Assembly: GCF_002920635.1 (NCBI RefSeq)
Contig: NZ_PQSR01000039.1
Coordinates: 1 to 60,931 of the forward strand
Direction: 5' to 3'
From: Streptomyces sp. Ru72
GTDB lineage: Bacteria; Actinomycetota; Actinomycetes; Streptomycetales; Streptomycetaceae
DNA: 60,931 nt
The notes below the pieces were generated by a model. It saw only the letters and a list, made by a program, of their open reading frames with translations, ran no database searches and was not told where the DNA came from. The translations under genes were made by a program, and so were the position numbers. Positions 8,815 through 17,322 of this stretch are shown here, piece by piece (position 1 is the first letter of the stretch; every line of letters starts with the position of its first letter).

Positions 8815-11007
8815 ATGCCCCGCTTCAGCATCATCGTCCCCGCCTCCGGTGCCGCAGGCCGTCTGCCGCAGGCGCTGGACTCGGTCCTCGCCCAGTCCTT
8901 CGGCGACTTCGAGCTGATCCCGGTCTGCGACGCGCCCGACTCACCCGCGGGGGCGGTCGCCGCCGCGTACGCCGCGCGGCACAGCAGGGTGGCCCCGCTC
9001 ACCTCGCCGTCCTCCGGCGGCCCGGGTGTGGCCCGCACGGCCGGGGCGGGGGCGGCGACGGGGACGTATCTGCTGTTCCTGGACGGCGACGACGTCCTGG
9101 TGCCCGGCGCGCTGGCGGCGATCGACGCGCGTCTGAGGACGACCGGCGACGTGGACGTCCTCTACTTCGCCCACGAGCGGGCGCACTGGTGGGACCCCGA
9201 GACCTCCACACCGCCGCTCGGCCGGGCACCGGACGGGGCGTTCGCCCCCGGGCAGGCGCCGGAGCTGACCGGGGTGGCCGTGCCCGCTTGGAGTGCCGCC
9301 TACCGGCGGGAGTTCGTCGCCGGGCACCGGCTCGCCTTTCCCGCCGGCCACTTCACCGACATCGGCTGGGGCGGGCTGGTCACCCTCGCCGCCGAGCGCC
9401 TGGCGGTGCTGCGCACGGTCTGCGTCCGGCATCTGGTGCGCCGGCAGGGCAGCCGGCCGCACCTCCCTGACAAGCACCGGTTCGACCTGCTGGACCAGGT
9501 GGAGCGGGTGCTCGTACGGGCCGCCGAACTCGGTCTGCCCGCCGACCGGGCACGACCGCTGTTCGAGCAGCTGTTCTCCGTGGTGCTGCGGACGGCCGCG
9601 CATCCGGAGCTGCTGCCCGCGCACCGGCGGCGGGCGTTCTTCCGGCGGGCGGGCCGCCTCCACCGACGCCACCGCCCGGCCGGGTTCCGGCCGCCCGCGG
9701 GCAGTCTCGGCGTGCAGCACCGGCTGCTCGCGTCCGGCGCCTACGGCGCGTTCCGGGCACTTCGGGCCGCCCACCAGAGCGTGGCGAAGGCCAGCAGGAA
9801 GGCTTCGCTGCCGCCCCGGCCGCGCACCCGCGCCCGCTACGCCCTCCAGCTGCGCCGCCCGCTCGATCCGAACCTCGCCGTGTACTGCGCCTACTGGGGC
9901 CGCGGCTACGCCTGCAACCCGGCCGCGATCCACGCCAAGGCACACCAACTTGCCCCGCACATCCGTTCGGTCTTCCTGGTCGAGCCGGAGGCGGTGGGCA
10001 GCGTGCCGAAGGACGTCGAGTACGCGGTGATCGGCAGCCGCGCCTACTGGGACGTGCTGGCCCGCGCCAAGTACCTGATCAACAACGCGAACTTCGCCGA
10101 CGGTGTGGTCAAGCGCCCAGGCAGCGTGCACCTGCAGACCCAGCACGGCACCCCGCTGAAGAAGATGGGCGTCGACCAGTCGCCGTACCCGGTGGTCGCG
10201 GCGTCGACCGGCAGCTTCGCCAAGCTGCTCGCGCGCATGGACCGCTGGGACTACAACCTCTCCTCCAACCGGCACTCCACCGAGATGTGGGAGCGCGCGT
10301 TCCCGGGCCCGTACGAGACGCTGGAGTACGGCTATCCGCGCAACGACGTCTACTACACGGCGACCGCCGCCGACGTGGCCCGCGTCCGCCGCGAACTCGG
10401 CGTCCCGGAGGGGAAGACGGCCGTCCTCTACGCGCCGACGCACCGCGACCACAGCACCGGCTTCGAGGCGGGGCTCGACCTCGAGGCGTTCTGCGACGCG
10501 ATCGGCGACGAGTTCGTGGTGCTGCTGCGCGCCCACTACTTCTACGACCGGGGCGCCGCCCCGGCCGCCGGCCGCGTCATCGACGTCACCCGGCACCGCT
10601 CCTCGGAGGACGTCTGCCTCGCCGCCGACGCGCTGGTCACCGACTACTCGTCGATCATGTTCGACTACGCCAACCTGGACCGCCCGATCGTCGTGTACGC
10701 CGACGACTGGGACGTCTACCGGGAGATCAGGGGCGTCTACTTCGACCTGATGCAGGCGCCACCGGGCCGGGTGGTGCGCACCCCGGAGGAGCTGGCGGCC
10801 GTCTTCCGCGACGGCTCGTTCGCGGACGCGGAGGCCAGGGCCGTGCGGGCCGCCTTCCGGCGGCGTTTCTGCCAGTTCGACGACGGGCGCGCCGCCGAAC
10901 GCGTCGTGCGCCGGGTGCTGCTGGGCGAGCCGCCGGCGTCGATCCCGCCCGTGATCCCGCTCGCCGAGCGCATCCCGGCCCCGGCCCCTGCCCTGGTGAG
11001 GAGCTGA
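8815..11007 (+). CDS. GT2-TagF fusion, paralog 2 (TagF intact, GT2 eroded)
   Basis: A 730-residue protein starting at ATG 8815 behind a GAGAGAAAG site. The N-terminal GT2-like fold keeps LLFLDGDD (D90-G-D92-D93), but VDDSSPD has become VCDAPDSP, the ARNAG motif is ARTAG, NKAYRREF is SAAYRREF and the catalytic YED is F-T181-D182. The C-terminal TagF domain keeps the full motif set: QTQHGTPLKKMG with His444, NRHS, YGYPRNDVY, RAHYFYD and TDYSSIMFDYANLDRP. It is therefore probably active as a polyol- or glycosyl-phosphate transferase making or priming a wall polymer, with the N-terminal half impaired. It is 5 nt from the next gene, with GAGGAG at the junction, so the two are co-transcribed. Confidence 0.88.
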   Translation: MPRFSIIVPASGAAGRLPQALDSVLAQSFGDFELIPVCDAPDSPAGAVAAAYAARHSRVAPLTSPSSGGPGVARTAGAGAATGTYLLFLDGDDVLVPGALAAIDARLRTTGDVDVLYFAHERAHWWDPETSTPPLGRAPDGAFAPGQAPELTGVAVPAWSAAYRREFVAGHRLAFPAGHFTDIGWGGLVTLAAERLAVLRTVCVRHLVRRQGSRPHLPDKHRFDLLDQVERVLVRAAELGLPADRARPLFEQLFSVVLRTAAHPELLPAHRRRAFFRRAGRLHRRHRPAGFRPPAGSLGVQHRLLASGAYGAFRALRAAHQSVAKASRKASLPPRPRTRARYALQLRRPLDPNLAVYCAYWGRGYACNPAAIHAKAHQLAPHIRSVFLVEPEAVGSVPKDVEYAVIGSRAYWDVLARAKYLINNANFADGVVKRPGSVHLQTQHGTPLKKMGVDQSPYPVVAASTGSFAKLLARMDRWDYNLSSNRHSTEMWERAFPGPYETLEYGYPRNDVYYTATAADVARVRRELGVPEGKTAVLYAPTHRDHSTGFEAGLDLEAFCDAIGDEFVVLLRAHYFYDRGAAPAAGRVIDVTRHRSSEDVCLAADALVTDYSSIMFDYANLDRPIVVYADDWDVYREIRGVYFDLMQAPPGRVVRTPEELAAVFRDGSFADAEARAVRAAFRRRFCQFDDGRAAERVVRRVLLGEPPASIPPVIPLAERIPAPAPALVRS

Positions 11008-11012
11008 CCGCC

Positions 11013-13220
11013 GTGCCCCGCTTCAGCGTCATCGTGCCCGTCTTCAAGGTGCAGGGCTTCCTGCGCGAGTGCCTGGACTCGGTCCTCGCGCAGTCGTACA
11101 CCGACTTCGAGGTGATCGCCGTCGACGACCGCTCCCCCGACGGCTGCGGGGCGATCCTCGACGAGTATGCCGCACGCGATCCGCGCGTGCGGGTGCTGCA
11201 CCTGCCGGAGAACGTCGGCCTCGGCCGGGCCCGCAACGCCGGGCTGCCGTACGCCGGCGGTGACTTCCTGCTCTTCCTCGACAGCGACGACACGCTCACC
11301 CCCGGCGCGCTGCGCGCGATCGCCGACCGGTTGGAGGAGACCCGGGACCCGGACGTGCTGGTCTTCGACTACGCCCGCGCCTACTGGTGGGGCGGCACCC
11401 GCCGCAACGTCCTGGCCCGGATCCTCGCCGAGAGCGGCGAGGGCACCTTCACCGCGGCCGAGCGGCCCGAGATCCTGGAACTGCTGATGGTGGTGTGGAA
11501 CAAGGCGTACCGCCGGGACTACGTCACCGAGCACGGCTTCGCCTTCCCGCCGGGCTACTACGAGGACACGCCCTGGACGTTCCCCGCCCTGCTCAGCGCG
11601 CGGCGGATCGCGACCCTCGACCGGATCTGCGTCAGCTACCGGCAGCGCCGCCAGGGCAACATCCTGTCCACCACCAGCCGCAAGCACTTCGACGTCCACG
11701 ACCAGTACGAGCGGGTCCTGGCGTACGTCGACGCCCGTCCGGAGCTGGCCCCCTGGCGGCCGTACCTGCACCGCAAGATGGGCGAGCACTGTCTGGACAT
11801 CCTCGCCAAGCCGGACCGGCTGCCCGCCTGCGACAAGGGCGAGTTCTTCCGCCGGACCGCCGACCTCTTCCGCACCCACGGCACGGGGGAACCGGTCCCC
11901 GCCGAGCTGCGCGTGCTGGAGGGGAGTTACGCCGGCTACCTGCTACGGCAGCGGGCCGCCGCCGTGGGCGAAGCGCTCGGGCGACGCCGCCGGCAGGCCC
12001 GCACGGTGACCGCCCGGCGGGTCAAGCGCGGCTGGTCCTGGGCGCACGAGCGGCGGCCGCTGGATCCGGACCTGGCCGTCTACTCGGCGTTCTCGCACCG
12101 CGGCGTCCTCGGCGACCCGGCCGCGATCCACCGCGCGGCACGCGACCTCGCCCCGCACATCCGCGGCGTGTGGGTGGTGCGCGCGGACCAGGCGGAGCAC
12201 CTGCCGCCGGACATCGAGTACGTCCTGCCGGGCTCCCTCGGCTATCTGCGGGTCACCGCACGGGCCACGTACTTCGTCAACAACGTCAACTGGCCCGGCG
12301 CCCTGGCCAAACGCCCGGGAAGCGTCCACATCCAGACCCACCGGGGCACCCCGCTGAAGTACATGGGAGCCGACCTGCGGGACAAGCCGGGCGCCCGGCT
12401 GGGCCTCGACGTGCCGCAGATGCTGCGGCGCGCCGACCGCTGGGACTACAGCCTGGTCGCCAACCGCCACTCCGAACTGGTGTGGGACCGCGCCTACCCC
12501 TGCGACTTCATCTCGGTGCGCAGCGGCAGTCCCCGCAACGACGTCCTCGTGGACGCCAAGCCCGGCGACGGCGCCGGGTTCCGGTTCCGGCACGGCATCC
12601 CCGAGGACCACACGGTGGTGCTGTACGCGCCGACCCGCCGCGACTACGTCCGCGGCGGCCACGTCGACCGCCTCGACCTGGCCCGGTTCGCCGAGGACCT
12701 GGGCGAGGGCCACACCCTCGTCGTACGGCTGCACCCCTCGCTGGCGGACGGGCCGGCGCGCGGGACGGGCGTGACCGAGCTGCACCGGCGGGGCGTGCTG
12801 GTCGACGCCACCGACGAGCCGCACGTCGAGGAGGTGATGCTCGCCTCGGACGCCCTGGTCACCGACTACTCGGCCCTGATGTTCGACTACGCCAACCTGG
12901 ACCGCCCGATCGTCGTGCACGCCGACGACTGGGGTGCGTTCCGGGCGAGCCGGGGCGCCTACTTCGACGTCACGGAGGACGCGCCGGGGCACGTCTCGCG
13001 CTCGTACCGGGAGCTGGCGTGGCTGTTCGCCTCCGGGTGCTGGCGGGACGAGGACTCCGCGCGGCTGCGCGCGGTGTTCCGGGCGCGGTTCTGCGCGTTC
13101 GACGACGGGCGCGCGGCCGAGCGCGTGGTGCGCACGCTGATGCTGGGCGAGCCGGACGTCCAGCCGTCGGTGCCGGCACCGGCGGCGGGCGACGGCAAAA
13201 CGCTGACGACGTCGCCGTGA
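11013..13220 (+). CDS. GT2-TagF fusion, paralog 3 (GT2 intact, TagF His lost)
   Basis: A 735-residue protein starting at GTG 11013, 10 nt after GAGGAG (10998-11003). The GT2 domain is intact: VDDRSPDGCGAI, ARNAGL, D90-S-D92-D93 and YE184-D185-TPW, close to paralog 1. In the TagF domain the catalytic histidine position is Arg444 (QTHRGTPLK), YGYPRND is SGSPRND and TDYSS is TDYSA, while the later histidine of the RxH motif (VVRLHPS) remains. The changes match paralog 1 in position, so 1 and 3 form a pair distinct from 2 and 4. It probably acts as a glycosyltransferase whose TagF-like half is structural, acceptor-binding or of changed specificity. A terminator follows. Confidence 0.88.
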   Translation: MPRFSVIVPVFKVQGFLRECLDSVLAQSYTDFEVIAVDDRSPDGCGAILDEYAARDPRVRVLHLPENVGLGRARNAGLPYAGGDFLLFLDSDDTLTPGALRAIADRLEETRDPDVLVFDYARAYWWGGTRRNVLARILAESGEGTFTAAERPEILELLMVVWNKAYRRDYVTEHGFAFPPGYYEDTPWTFPALLSARRIATLDRICVSYRQRRQGNILSTTSRKHFDVHDQYERVLAYVDARPELAPWRPYLHRKMGEHCLDILAKPDRLPACDKGEFFRRTADLFRTHGTGEPVPAELRVLEGSYAGYLLRQRAAAVGEALGRRRRQARTVTARRVKRGWSWAHERRPLDPDLAVYSAFSHRGVLGDPAAIHRAARDLAPHIRGVWVVRADQAEHLPPDIEYVLPGSLGYLRVTARATYFVNNVNWPGALAKRPGSVHIQTHRGTPLKYMGADLRDKPGARLGLDVPQMLRRADRWDYSLVANRHSELVWDRAYPCDFISVRSGSPRNDVLVDAKPGDGAGFRFRHGIPEDHTVVLYAPTRRDYVRGGHVDRLDLARFAEDLGEGHTLVVRLHPSLADGPARGTGVTELHRRGVLVDATDEPHVEEVMLASDALVTDYSALMFDYANLDRPIVVHADDWGAFRASRGAYFDVTEDAPGHVSRSYRELAWLFASGCWRDEDSARLRAVFRARFCAFDDGRAAERVVRTLMLGEPDVQPSVPAPAAGDGKTLTTSP

Positions 13221-13227
13221 ACGCCCG

Positions 13228-13263
13228 CGGCCTCGTACGCCGGGGAGAGTGCGTACGAGGCCG
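13228..13263. terminator. Bidirectional terminator between paralog 3 and ohr
   Basis: CGGCCTCGTACGC pairs perfectly with GCGTACGAGGCCG over a 10-nt loop, between two convergent genes 58 bp apart. Confidence 0.85.
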
Positions 13264-13278
13264 TGAGCCGGGCCGGTG

Positions 13279-13692
13279 TTACTCGATGACGAGCTCGACG
13301 GGGATGTTGCCGCGGGTGGCGTTGGAGTAGGGGCAGACCTGGTGGGCCTGCTCGACCAGCTTGCGGCCGGTCTCCTGGTCCACGGTGTCCGGCAGCTCGA
13401 CGCGCAGGGTGACCGCGAGCGCGAAGCCCTCGCCCTGCTTGCCGATGCCGACCTCGGCGGTCACGGCGGCGTCGCTGACGTCCACCTTGGCCGCCCGGCC
13501 GACGAGACCGAGCGCGCTGCCGAAGCAGGCCGCGTAACCGGCGGCGAACAGCTGCTCGGGGTTGGTGCCCTCGCCGTTGCCGCCCAGCTCCACCGGCGGG
13601 GCCAGCTTGAGGTCGATCCTGCCGTCGGAGGAGACGGCGCGGCCCTCACGGCCGTGGGTGGCGGTGGCGACAGCGGTGTAGAGCGCGTCCAT
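13279..13692 (-). CDS. Organic hydroperoxide reductase, Ohr/OsmC family
   Basis: A 137-residue Ohr-type thiol peroxidase that reduces organic hydroperoxides in the cytoplasm. The two redox cysteines are Cys56 (YAACFGSA) and Cys120 (HQVCPYSNATRGN), with family signatures GTNPEQLFAAGY and the C-terminal CPYSNATRGN. Length is standard for Ohr. It is divergent from an OhrR-type regulator, with a palindromic operator between them, so it is expected to be induced by organic peroxides when OhrR is oxidised. Ohr is distinguished from OsmC by the divergent ohrR neighbour and the CPYS motif. It appears unrelated to the surrounding glycosyltransferase genes. Confidence 0.95.
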   Translation of the reverse strand: MDALYTAVATATHGREGRAVSSDGRIDLKLAPPVELGGNGEGTNPEQLFAAGYAACFGSALGLVGRAAKVDVSDAAVTAEVGIGKQGEGFALAVTLRVELPDTVDQETGRKLVEQAHQVCPYSNATRGNIPVELVIE

Positions 13693-13770
13693 GGAAAACC
13701 ATCCCTCTCGAAGTCACAGGGCGGCCGGTCCCTTGCCGACCCGGGGCCGCCTTACGCAGACAAGTAGAGC

Positions 13771-13792
13771 ACACAATTCAGTTGTGCACAAC
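13771..13792. promoter_or_regulatory. OhrR operator candidate, two overlapping inverted repeats
   Basis: CACAATTCAGTTGTG (13772-13786) and the perfect palindrome GTTGTGCACAAC (13781-13792) overlap by 6 bp. They lie between the divergent ohr and ohrR genes, in an AT-rich patch. MarR-family OhrR proteins bind such imperfect palindromes; two overlapping sites could allow graded repression of both promoters. Confidence 0.7.
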
Positions 13793-13822
13793 TAAATGGC
13801 GGGCAGGAGCTACTCTGTCTGC

Positions 13823-14323
13823 ATGACGACCACCCGGACCCCCCGTACGGAGGCGACCTCAGCGGCCGAGGAGTACCTGCGCCTCGACCGCCAGATCTGC
13901 TTCTCGCTGCACGCCGCGTCGCGCGCCTTCAACGGCGTCTACCGCGTCGTCCTGAAGGACCTCGGGCTCACGTACCCGCAGTACCTGGTGATGCTGGTGC
14001 TCTGGGAGCACGGGGAACTGCCGGTGAAGAAGCTCGGCGAGCATCTGCGACTGGACTCCGGGACGCTCTCCCCGCTGCTCAAGCGGCTGGAGGCGGCGGG
14101 CCTGGTGCGGCGGGAGCGCAGCCCGCGGGACGAGCGGTCCGTGCACATCCACCTCACGGACGAGGGCACGGCGCTCAGGGAACGCGCGCTGTTGGTGCCG
14201 CGCCGGATCGCCGCGGCGACGGGCTTCGACCTGACGGAGATCACCGAACTCCGCGAGCGCCTCGACCAGCTGACCCGCACCCTCGACGCGGCGGCACTGG
14301 ACGAGACCCCTGGCTGCGCCTAG
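13823..14323 (+). CDS. ohrR: MarR-family organic peroxide sensor
   Basis: A 166-residue MarR regulator very close in pattern to Bacillus OhrR: the N-terminal RQICFSLHAASR carries the peroxide-sensing Cys26, followed by YPQYLVMLVLWEH and a winged helix with LDSGTLSPLLKRLEAAGLVRR and DERSVHIHLTDEG. Oxidation of this cysteine releases DNA in known OhrR. ATG 13823 was chosen because it puts the cysteine at a usual distance from the N-terminus; ATG 13796 would lie next to the operator. A second cysteine lies at residue 165, near the C-terminus, and could form a disulfide in a 2-Cys mechanism. It is divergently arranged with ohr. Confidence 0.94.
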   Translation: MTTTRTPRTEATSAAEEYLRLDRQICFSLHAASRAFNGVYRVVLKDLGLTYPQYLVMLVLWEHGELPVKKLGEHLRLDSGTLSPLLKRLEAAGLVRRERSPRDERSVHIHLTDEGTALRERALLVPRRIAAATGFDLTEITELRERLDQLTRTLDAAALDETPGCA

Positions 14324-14328
14324 TCAGG

Positions 14329-15840
14329 TCAGTTCGACGACGGCACCTGGCGGCGTACGTAGAGTCGAAGTGTGAGGTGGGGGCGCGCGTACTCCTCGAG
14401 GGTGACGAAGTCGCGCTTCACGACCGCGAGTTTGGCGCGGTCCGTCGCGTTCCAGGGGTTCCACGAGGGGTCCAGCGCGTACCGCTCGGTGACCACCCAG
14501 ACGTACCTGAGCCCCTCGAGCCGCCGCCGCAGTTCCCCGGGCCCGACCTCCCGCCCGTACAGCGTCCCGCTCTCGGCGGCCGACACGCCGAGCGCCACGT
14601 CCCGGACACCCCGGAACCCGGCCGGATAGGCGAGCGCCGACCGTCGCTCCAGCGAGGGCAGGAACAGCACGGGGTCCCCGGACCGCACCCGCCGTGCCAC
14701 CGCCGCGGACACGGCCCCGAGATCATCCGGCCGGTGCGCGGCGCGCCGGTCGGCCCGGAGCAGGGGCAACTGCACGAGGAACACGGAACAGACGGCCAGG
14801 ACACCGAGCAGGGCAACACCGTTGCCGTACAGCCGACGGTCGATGTGCGCCCACCCACCGAGCCGCAGCCGCCGCACCAGCCCGGCGACCCGCTCCGCCC
14901 CTGCCGCCGCCAGCAACGGCACCCCGGCCAGCGAGTACAGCACGTACCGGTCGTAGTACAACGGCCGGAACTGCGACACCGCCATCAGCACCGCCGGCGG
15001 AATCACCAGCAGCGGCCCCGCGACCCCGGCCAGGGAAACCCCCCGCCGCCACGGCGCCAGAGCCCCCAGCACCGCCAGCCCCAGGCACGGCACGAGCACC
15101 CAGGGCGACGGCCCGAAGAACTGCTCCACGAGCCCCTGCACGCTCCGCACGTCGGGCGCCGTCAGCCACCCCACCTGCTCCGCCTGCCCCCCGGACACCA
15201 GCACCAGCGGCGACAGCACCACCACGGCGGCCCCGGCCGCACTCCCCCACCGAAGCCACACCCGGCCAGGCACCCGTGCCGCCGCCAACGTGCAGGCGTG
15301 CGCCGGCAGCATCAGCGCCGCGAACTCGTGCAGTACACATGTGACGGCGACGACCACCCCGTACGGCCACCACCTCCCACCCTCCACGGCCCGCACGAGC
15401 AGCAGCGTCGCACCCGCCACCCCGGCCGCGACCAGCGCGTAGGAACGCCCTTCCTGCGCGTAGTGCCCGGCCATCGGCGTGACCGCGTAGAGCAGCCCCG
15501 CCCACAGCCCCACGCGCGGCCGTCCGAGCCGCACTCCCAGCGCCGCGACCAGACCCGCCGCCACGGCCGCCCCGCACACCGAGGGCAGCCGCAGCAGGAC
15601 CTCGCCGGGGCGGAGGGCCAGGACCGGGTGCATCAGCAGGTAGTACAGGCCGTGCACCGCGTCCACGCTCCGCAGCAGATGCCAGATCTGCGGCACGGAG
15701 CGGCGCGCCACCTGGAACGTGGCCGCCTCGTCACGCCACATGCCGTCACGGTCCAGCCCCCACAGCCCGAGCGTGAACATGACCGCAACGGGCACCAGGA
15801 CAGCGATGTGCTCCCCGCGCCTCATCGATGACCGGCTCAT
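14329..15840 (-). CDS. Membrane glycosyltransferase, GT39/ArnT-like
   Basis: A polytopic membrane protein of about 503 residues with many hydrophobic segments, and a WRDEAATF motif in the first external loop, the Asp/Glu signature of GT-C enzymes that use polyprenyl-phosphate sugars (mannosyltransferase/ArnT group). A MAGHYAQEGRSYAL segment lies further on, and the soluble tail contains RYVWVVTERY-type sequence. It should transfer a sugar from a lipid carrier to an acceptor outside the membrane. The start is uncertain: ATG 15840 is preferred, but 15855, 15825 and TTG/GTG starts upstream to 15921 are in frame. It is divergent from a GT87-like gene. The sugar and acceptor are unknown. Confidence 0.75.
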   Translation of the reverse strand: MSRSSMRRGEHIAVLVPVAVMFTLGLWGLDRDGMWRDEAATFQVARRSVPQIWHLLRSVDAVHGLYYLLMHPVLALRPGEVLLRLPSVCGAAVAAGLVAALGVRLGRPRVGLWAGLLYAVTPMAGHYAQEGRSYALVAAGVAGATLLLVRAVEGGRWWPYGVVVAVTCVLHEFAALMLPAHACTLAAARVPGRVWLRWGSAAGAAVVVLSPLVLVSGGQAEQVGWLTAPDVRSVQGLVEQFFGPSPWVLVPCLGLAVLGALAPWRRGVSLAGVAGPLLVIPPAVLMAVSQFRPLYYDRYVLYSLAGVPLLAAAGAERVAGLVRRLRLGGWAHIDRRLYGNGVALLGVLAVCSVFLVQLPLLRADRRAAHRPDDLGAVSAAVARRVRSGDPVLFLPSLERRSALAYPAGFRGVRDVALGVSAAESGTLYGREVGPGELRRRLEGLRYVWVVTERYALDPSWNPWNATDRAKLAVVKRDFVTLEEYARPHLTLRLYVRRQVPSSN

Positions 15841-15946
15841 GCCCGCATTCAACATGCGCGGGTTTCGTACGATTAAATAACTTTTGCCCTGAGTTGACGC
15901 TGTATCCACCACACGGGCCACACAGACGGCCTACCATCCGGCCTTG

Positions 15947-17278
15947 ATGAGTGCCTTGAAGACTGCCCTGGACCGCCCGGCGACCAGACCGGCACCCTTT
16001 TCCCCGCCGCTCTTCTGGAAGAGGGTGCGCCGGACGCATCGGTTGCTTCTGCTCGCCGTGGGCTGGCTCACCACCCGTGCCCTGATGCTCTGGCTGCTCG
16101 CCCACGACCAGTACGCGCTGCTCGGCCGGGGCGGGGTCGCGAAGGAGGTCTGGAACCTCTACTTCCACTGGTACGGCATCCTCCGGCACGGCGCCTTCCC
16201 CTCCGGCGACCACCTGTGGCAGTACCCCCCGGGCGCCGGCGCGGTGCTCCTGTCGCCCGCACTGCTGCCGGGGCTGACGTACTTTCAGGCGTTCGTGGTC
16301 ATCACCCTGTTCACGGACGCCCTGATCACGCTCGTCCTCGCGTACGCGGGCACCCGCCGGGGCCGCTCGCTGCGGGGCGCGGCGCTGTGGATCGCCGGTC
16401 TGCCGCTGCTGTGGCACATCCCACTCGTCCGGTACGACATCCAGGTCACCGCCTTCGCCGTCGTCTCACTGCTCATGGTGGGGCGCTCCGCCCGCCTGAG
16501 CGGCGGGTTCGCGGCCCTCGGCGCCCTGGTGAAGGTGTGGCCGGCGCTGGCGCTCCTCGGCACGCCGCGAGGCCGCGGCACCCGCCAGGCGTGGACGACG
16601 GCGGCCGTCACCGTGGTGACGCTGCTCGCCGTGGTCGCGGTCCTGTTCCGCAACCCGTTCGACTTCCTGCGCCAGCAGGGCGGCCGGGGCGTGCAGATCG
16701 AGTCGCTGGGCGGCACGGTGCTGATGCTGGCGCGCCGGGCCGGCTGGTCGGGCACCACCCGCTACCAGTACGGCGCCGTGGAGTTCGTCGGCCCGCACGT
16801 GCGCACGGTCGCCGACTGCTCGCTCGCGCTGACCGCGGTCGCCTTCGCGCTGCTGCTGCTGTGGCGGCTGCGCGCCCGCCGCTGGACGCCGGCGACCCCG
16901 TACGACGCGGCGCTGACGGCCGTGCTGCTGTTCACCGTGACGAGCCGGGTGATCAGCCCCCAGTACATGATCTGGCTGGTCGGGCTCTGTGCCGTCTGCC
17001 TGACCACACGGCACACCACTCAGCGCCCGGTGGCCCGGCTCATCCTGGCGGCGACCGCGATCAGCGCCGTGGTGTACCCCGCCTGCTACGGGGAGGTGAT
17101 CAACTCCACCTGGGCGGGCTGTCTGCTCATGCTGGCCCGCAACGGACTGCTGACCACCGCGGCCGTCATGTCGTTCGTCCGCCTGTGGCGCTCCGGGCGC
17201 GCGGTGCCGCAGCGAGAGAGTTCAGATGCCCTCGCAGGGAAGGACCGGGTTCCCGCCTTCTCCCCCACAGCCGGTTAA
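15947..17278 (+). CDS. GT87 (DUF2029)-like membrane mannosyltransferase
   Basis: A 443-residue polytopic protein with about ten hydrophobic segments, resembling GT87/DUF2029 proteins (PimE-type mannosyltransferases of actinobacteria). The external loop has WNLYFHWYGILRHGAFPSGD with the following WQYPPGA, and a later segment RVISPQYMIWLVGL matches the family motif. Such enzymes use polyprenyl-phosphate sugars. ATG 15947 is chosen; TTG 15944 directly before it is an alternative. No ribosome site is clear, and a TACCAT hexamer about 10 nt upstream could produce a very short or leaderless transcript. It may be cotranscribed with the following GT2 gene, 44 nt downstream. Confidence 0.8.
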   Translation: MSALKTALDRPATRPAPFSPPLFWKRVRRTHRLLLLAVGWLTTRALMLWLLAHDQYALLGRGGVAKEVWNLYFHWYGILRHGAFPSGDHLWQYPPGAGAVLLSPALLPGLTYFQAFVVITLFTDALITLVLAYAGTRRGRSLRGAALWIAGLPLLWHIPLVRYDIQVTAFAVVSLLMVGRSARLSGGFAALGALVKVWPALALLGTPRGRGTRQAWTTAAVTVVTLLAVVAVLFRNPFDFLRQQGGRGVQIESLGGTVLMLARRAGWSGTTRYQYGAVEFVGPHVRTVADCSLALTAVAFALLLLWRLRARRWTPATPYDAALTAVLLFTVTSRVISPQYMIWLVGLCAVCLTTRHTTQRPVARLILAATAISAVVYPACYGEVINSTWAGCLLMLARNGLLTTAAVMSFVRLWRSGRAVPQRESSDALAGKDRVPAFSPTAG

Positions 17279-17290
17279 GGGCCGCTTAAC
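17274..17290. promoter_or_regulatory. Inverted repeat at end of GT87 gene
   Basis: GTTAAG and CTTAAC arms (5-nt spacer) overlap the stop codon of the GT87-like gene and precede the GT2 gene by about 33 nt. A -10-like TATTCT at 17311 follows, 7 nt before the GTG start, so this may be an operator at a leaderless promoter. Confidence 0.35.
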
Positions 17291-17322
17291 AGATCATTGC
17301 CGGCTGCCCGTATTCTCGGCTC

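Noticed and set aside
8245..9038. Several minus-strand frames across paralog 1 and 2 junction
   Set aside because: They overlap strongly supported coding regions and show only Arg/Pro/Ser-rich translations.
15892..15937. Sigma-70-type promoter TTGACG...TACCAT before the GT87 gene
   Set aside because: The spacer is about 33 nt, far too long.
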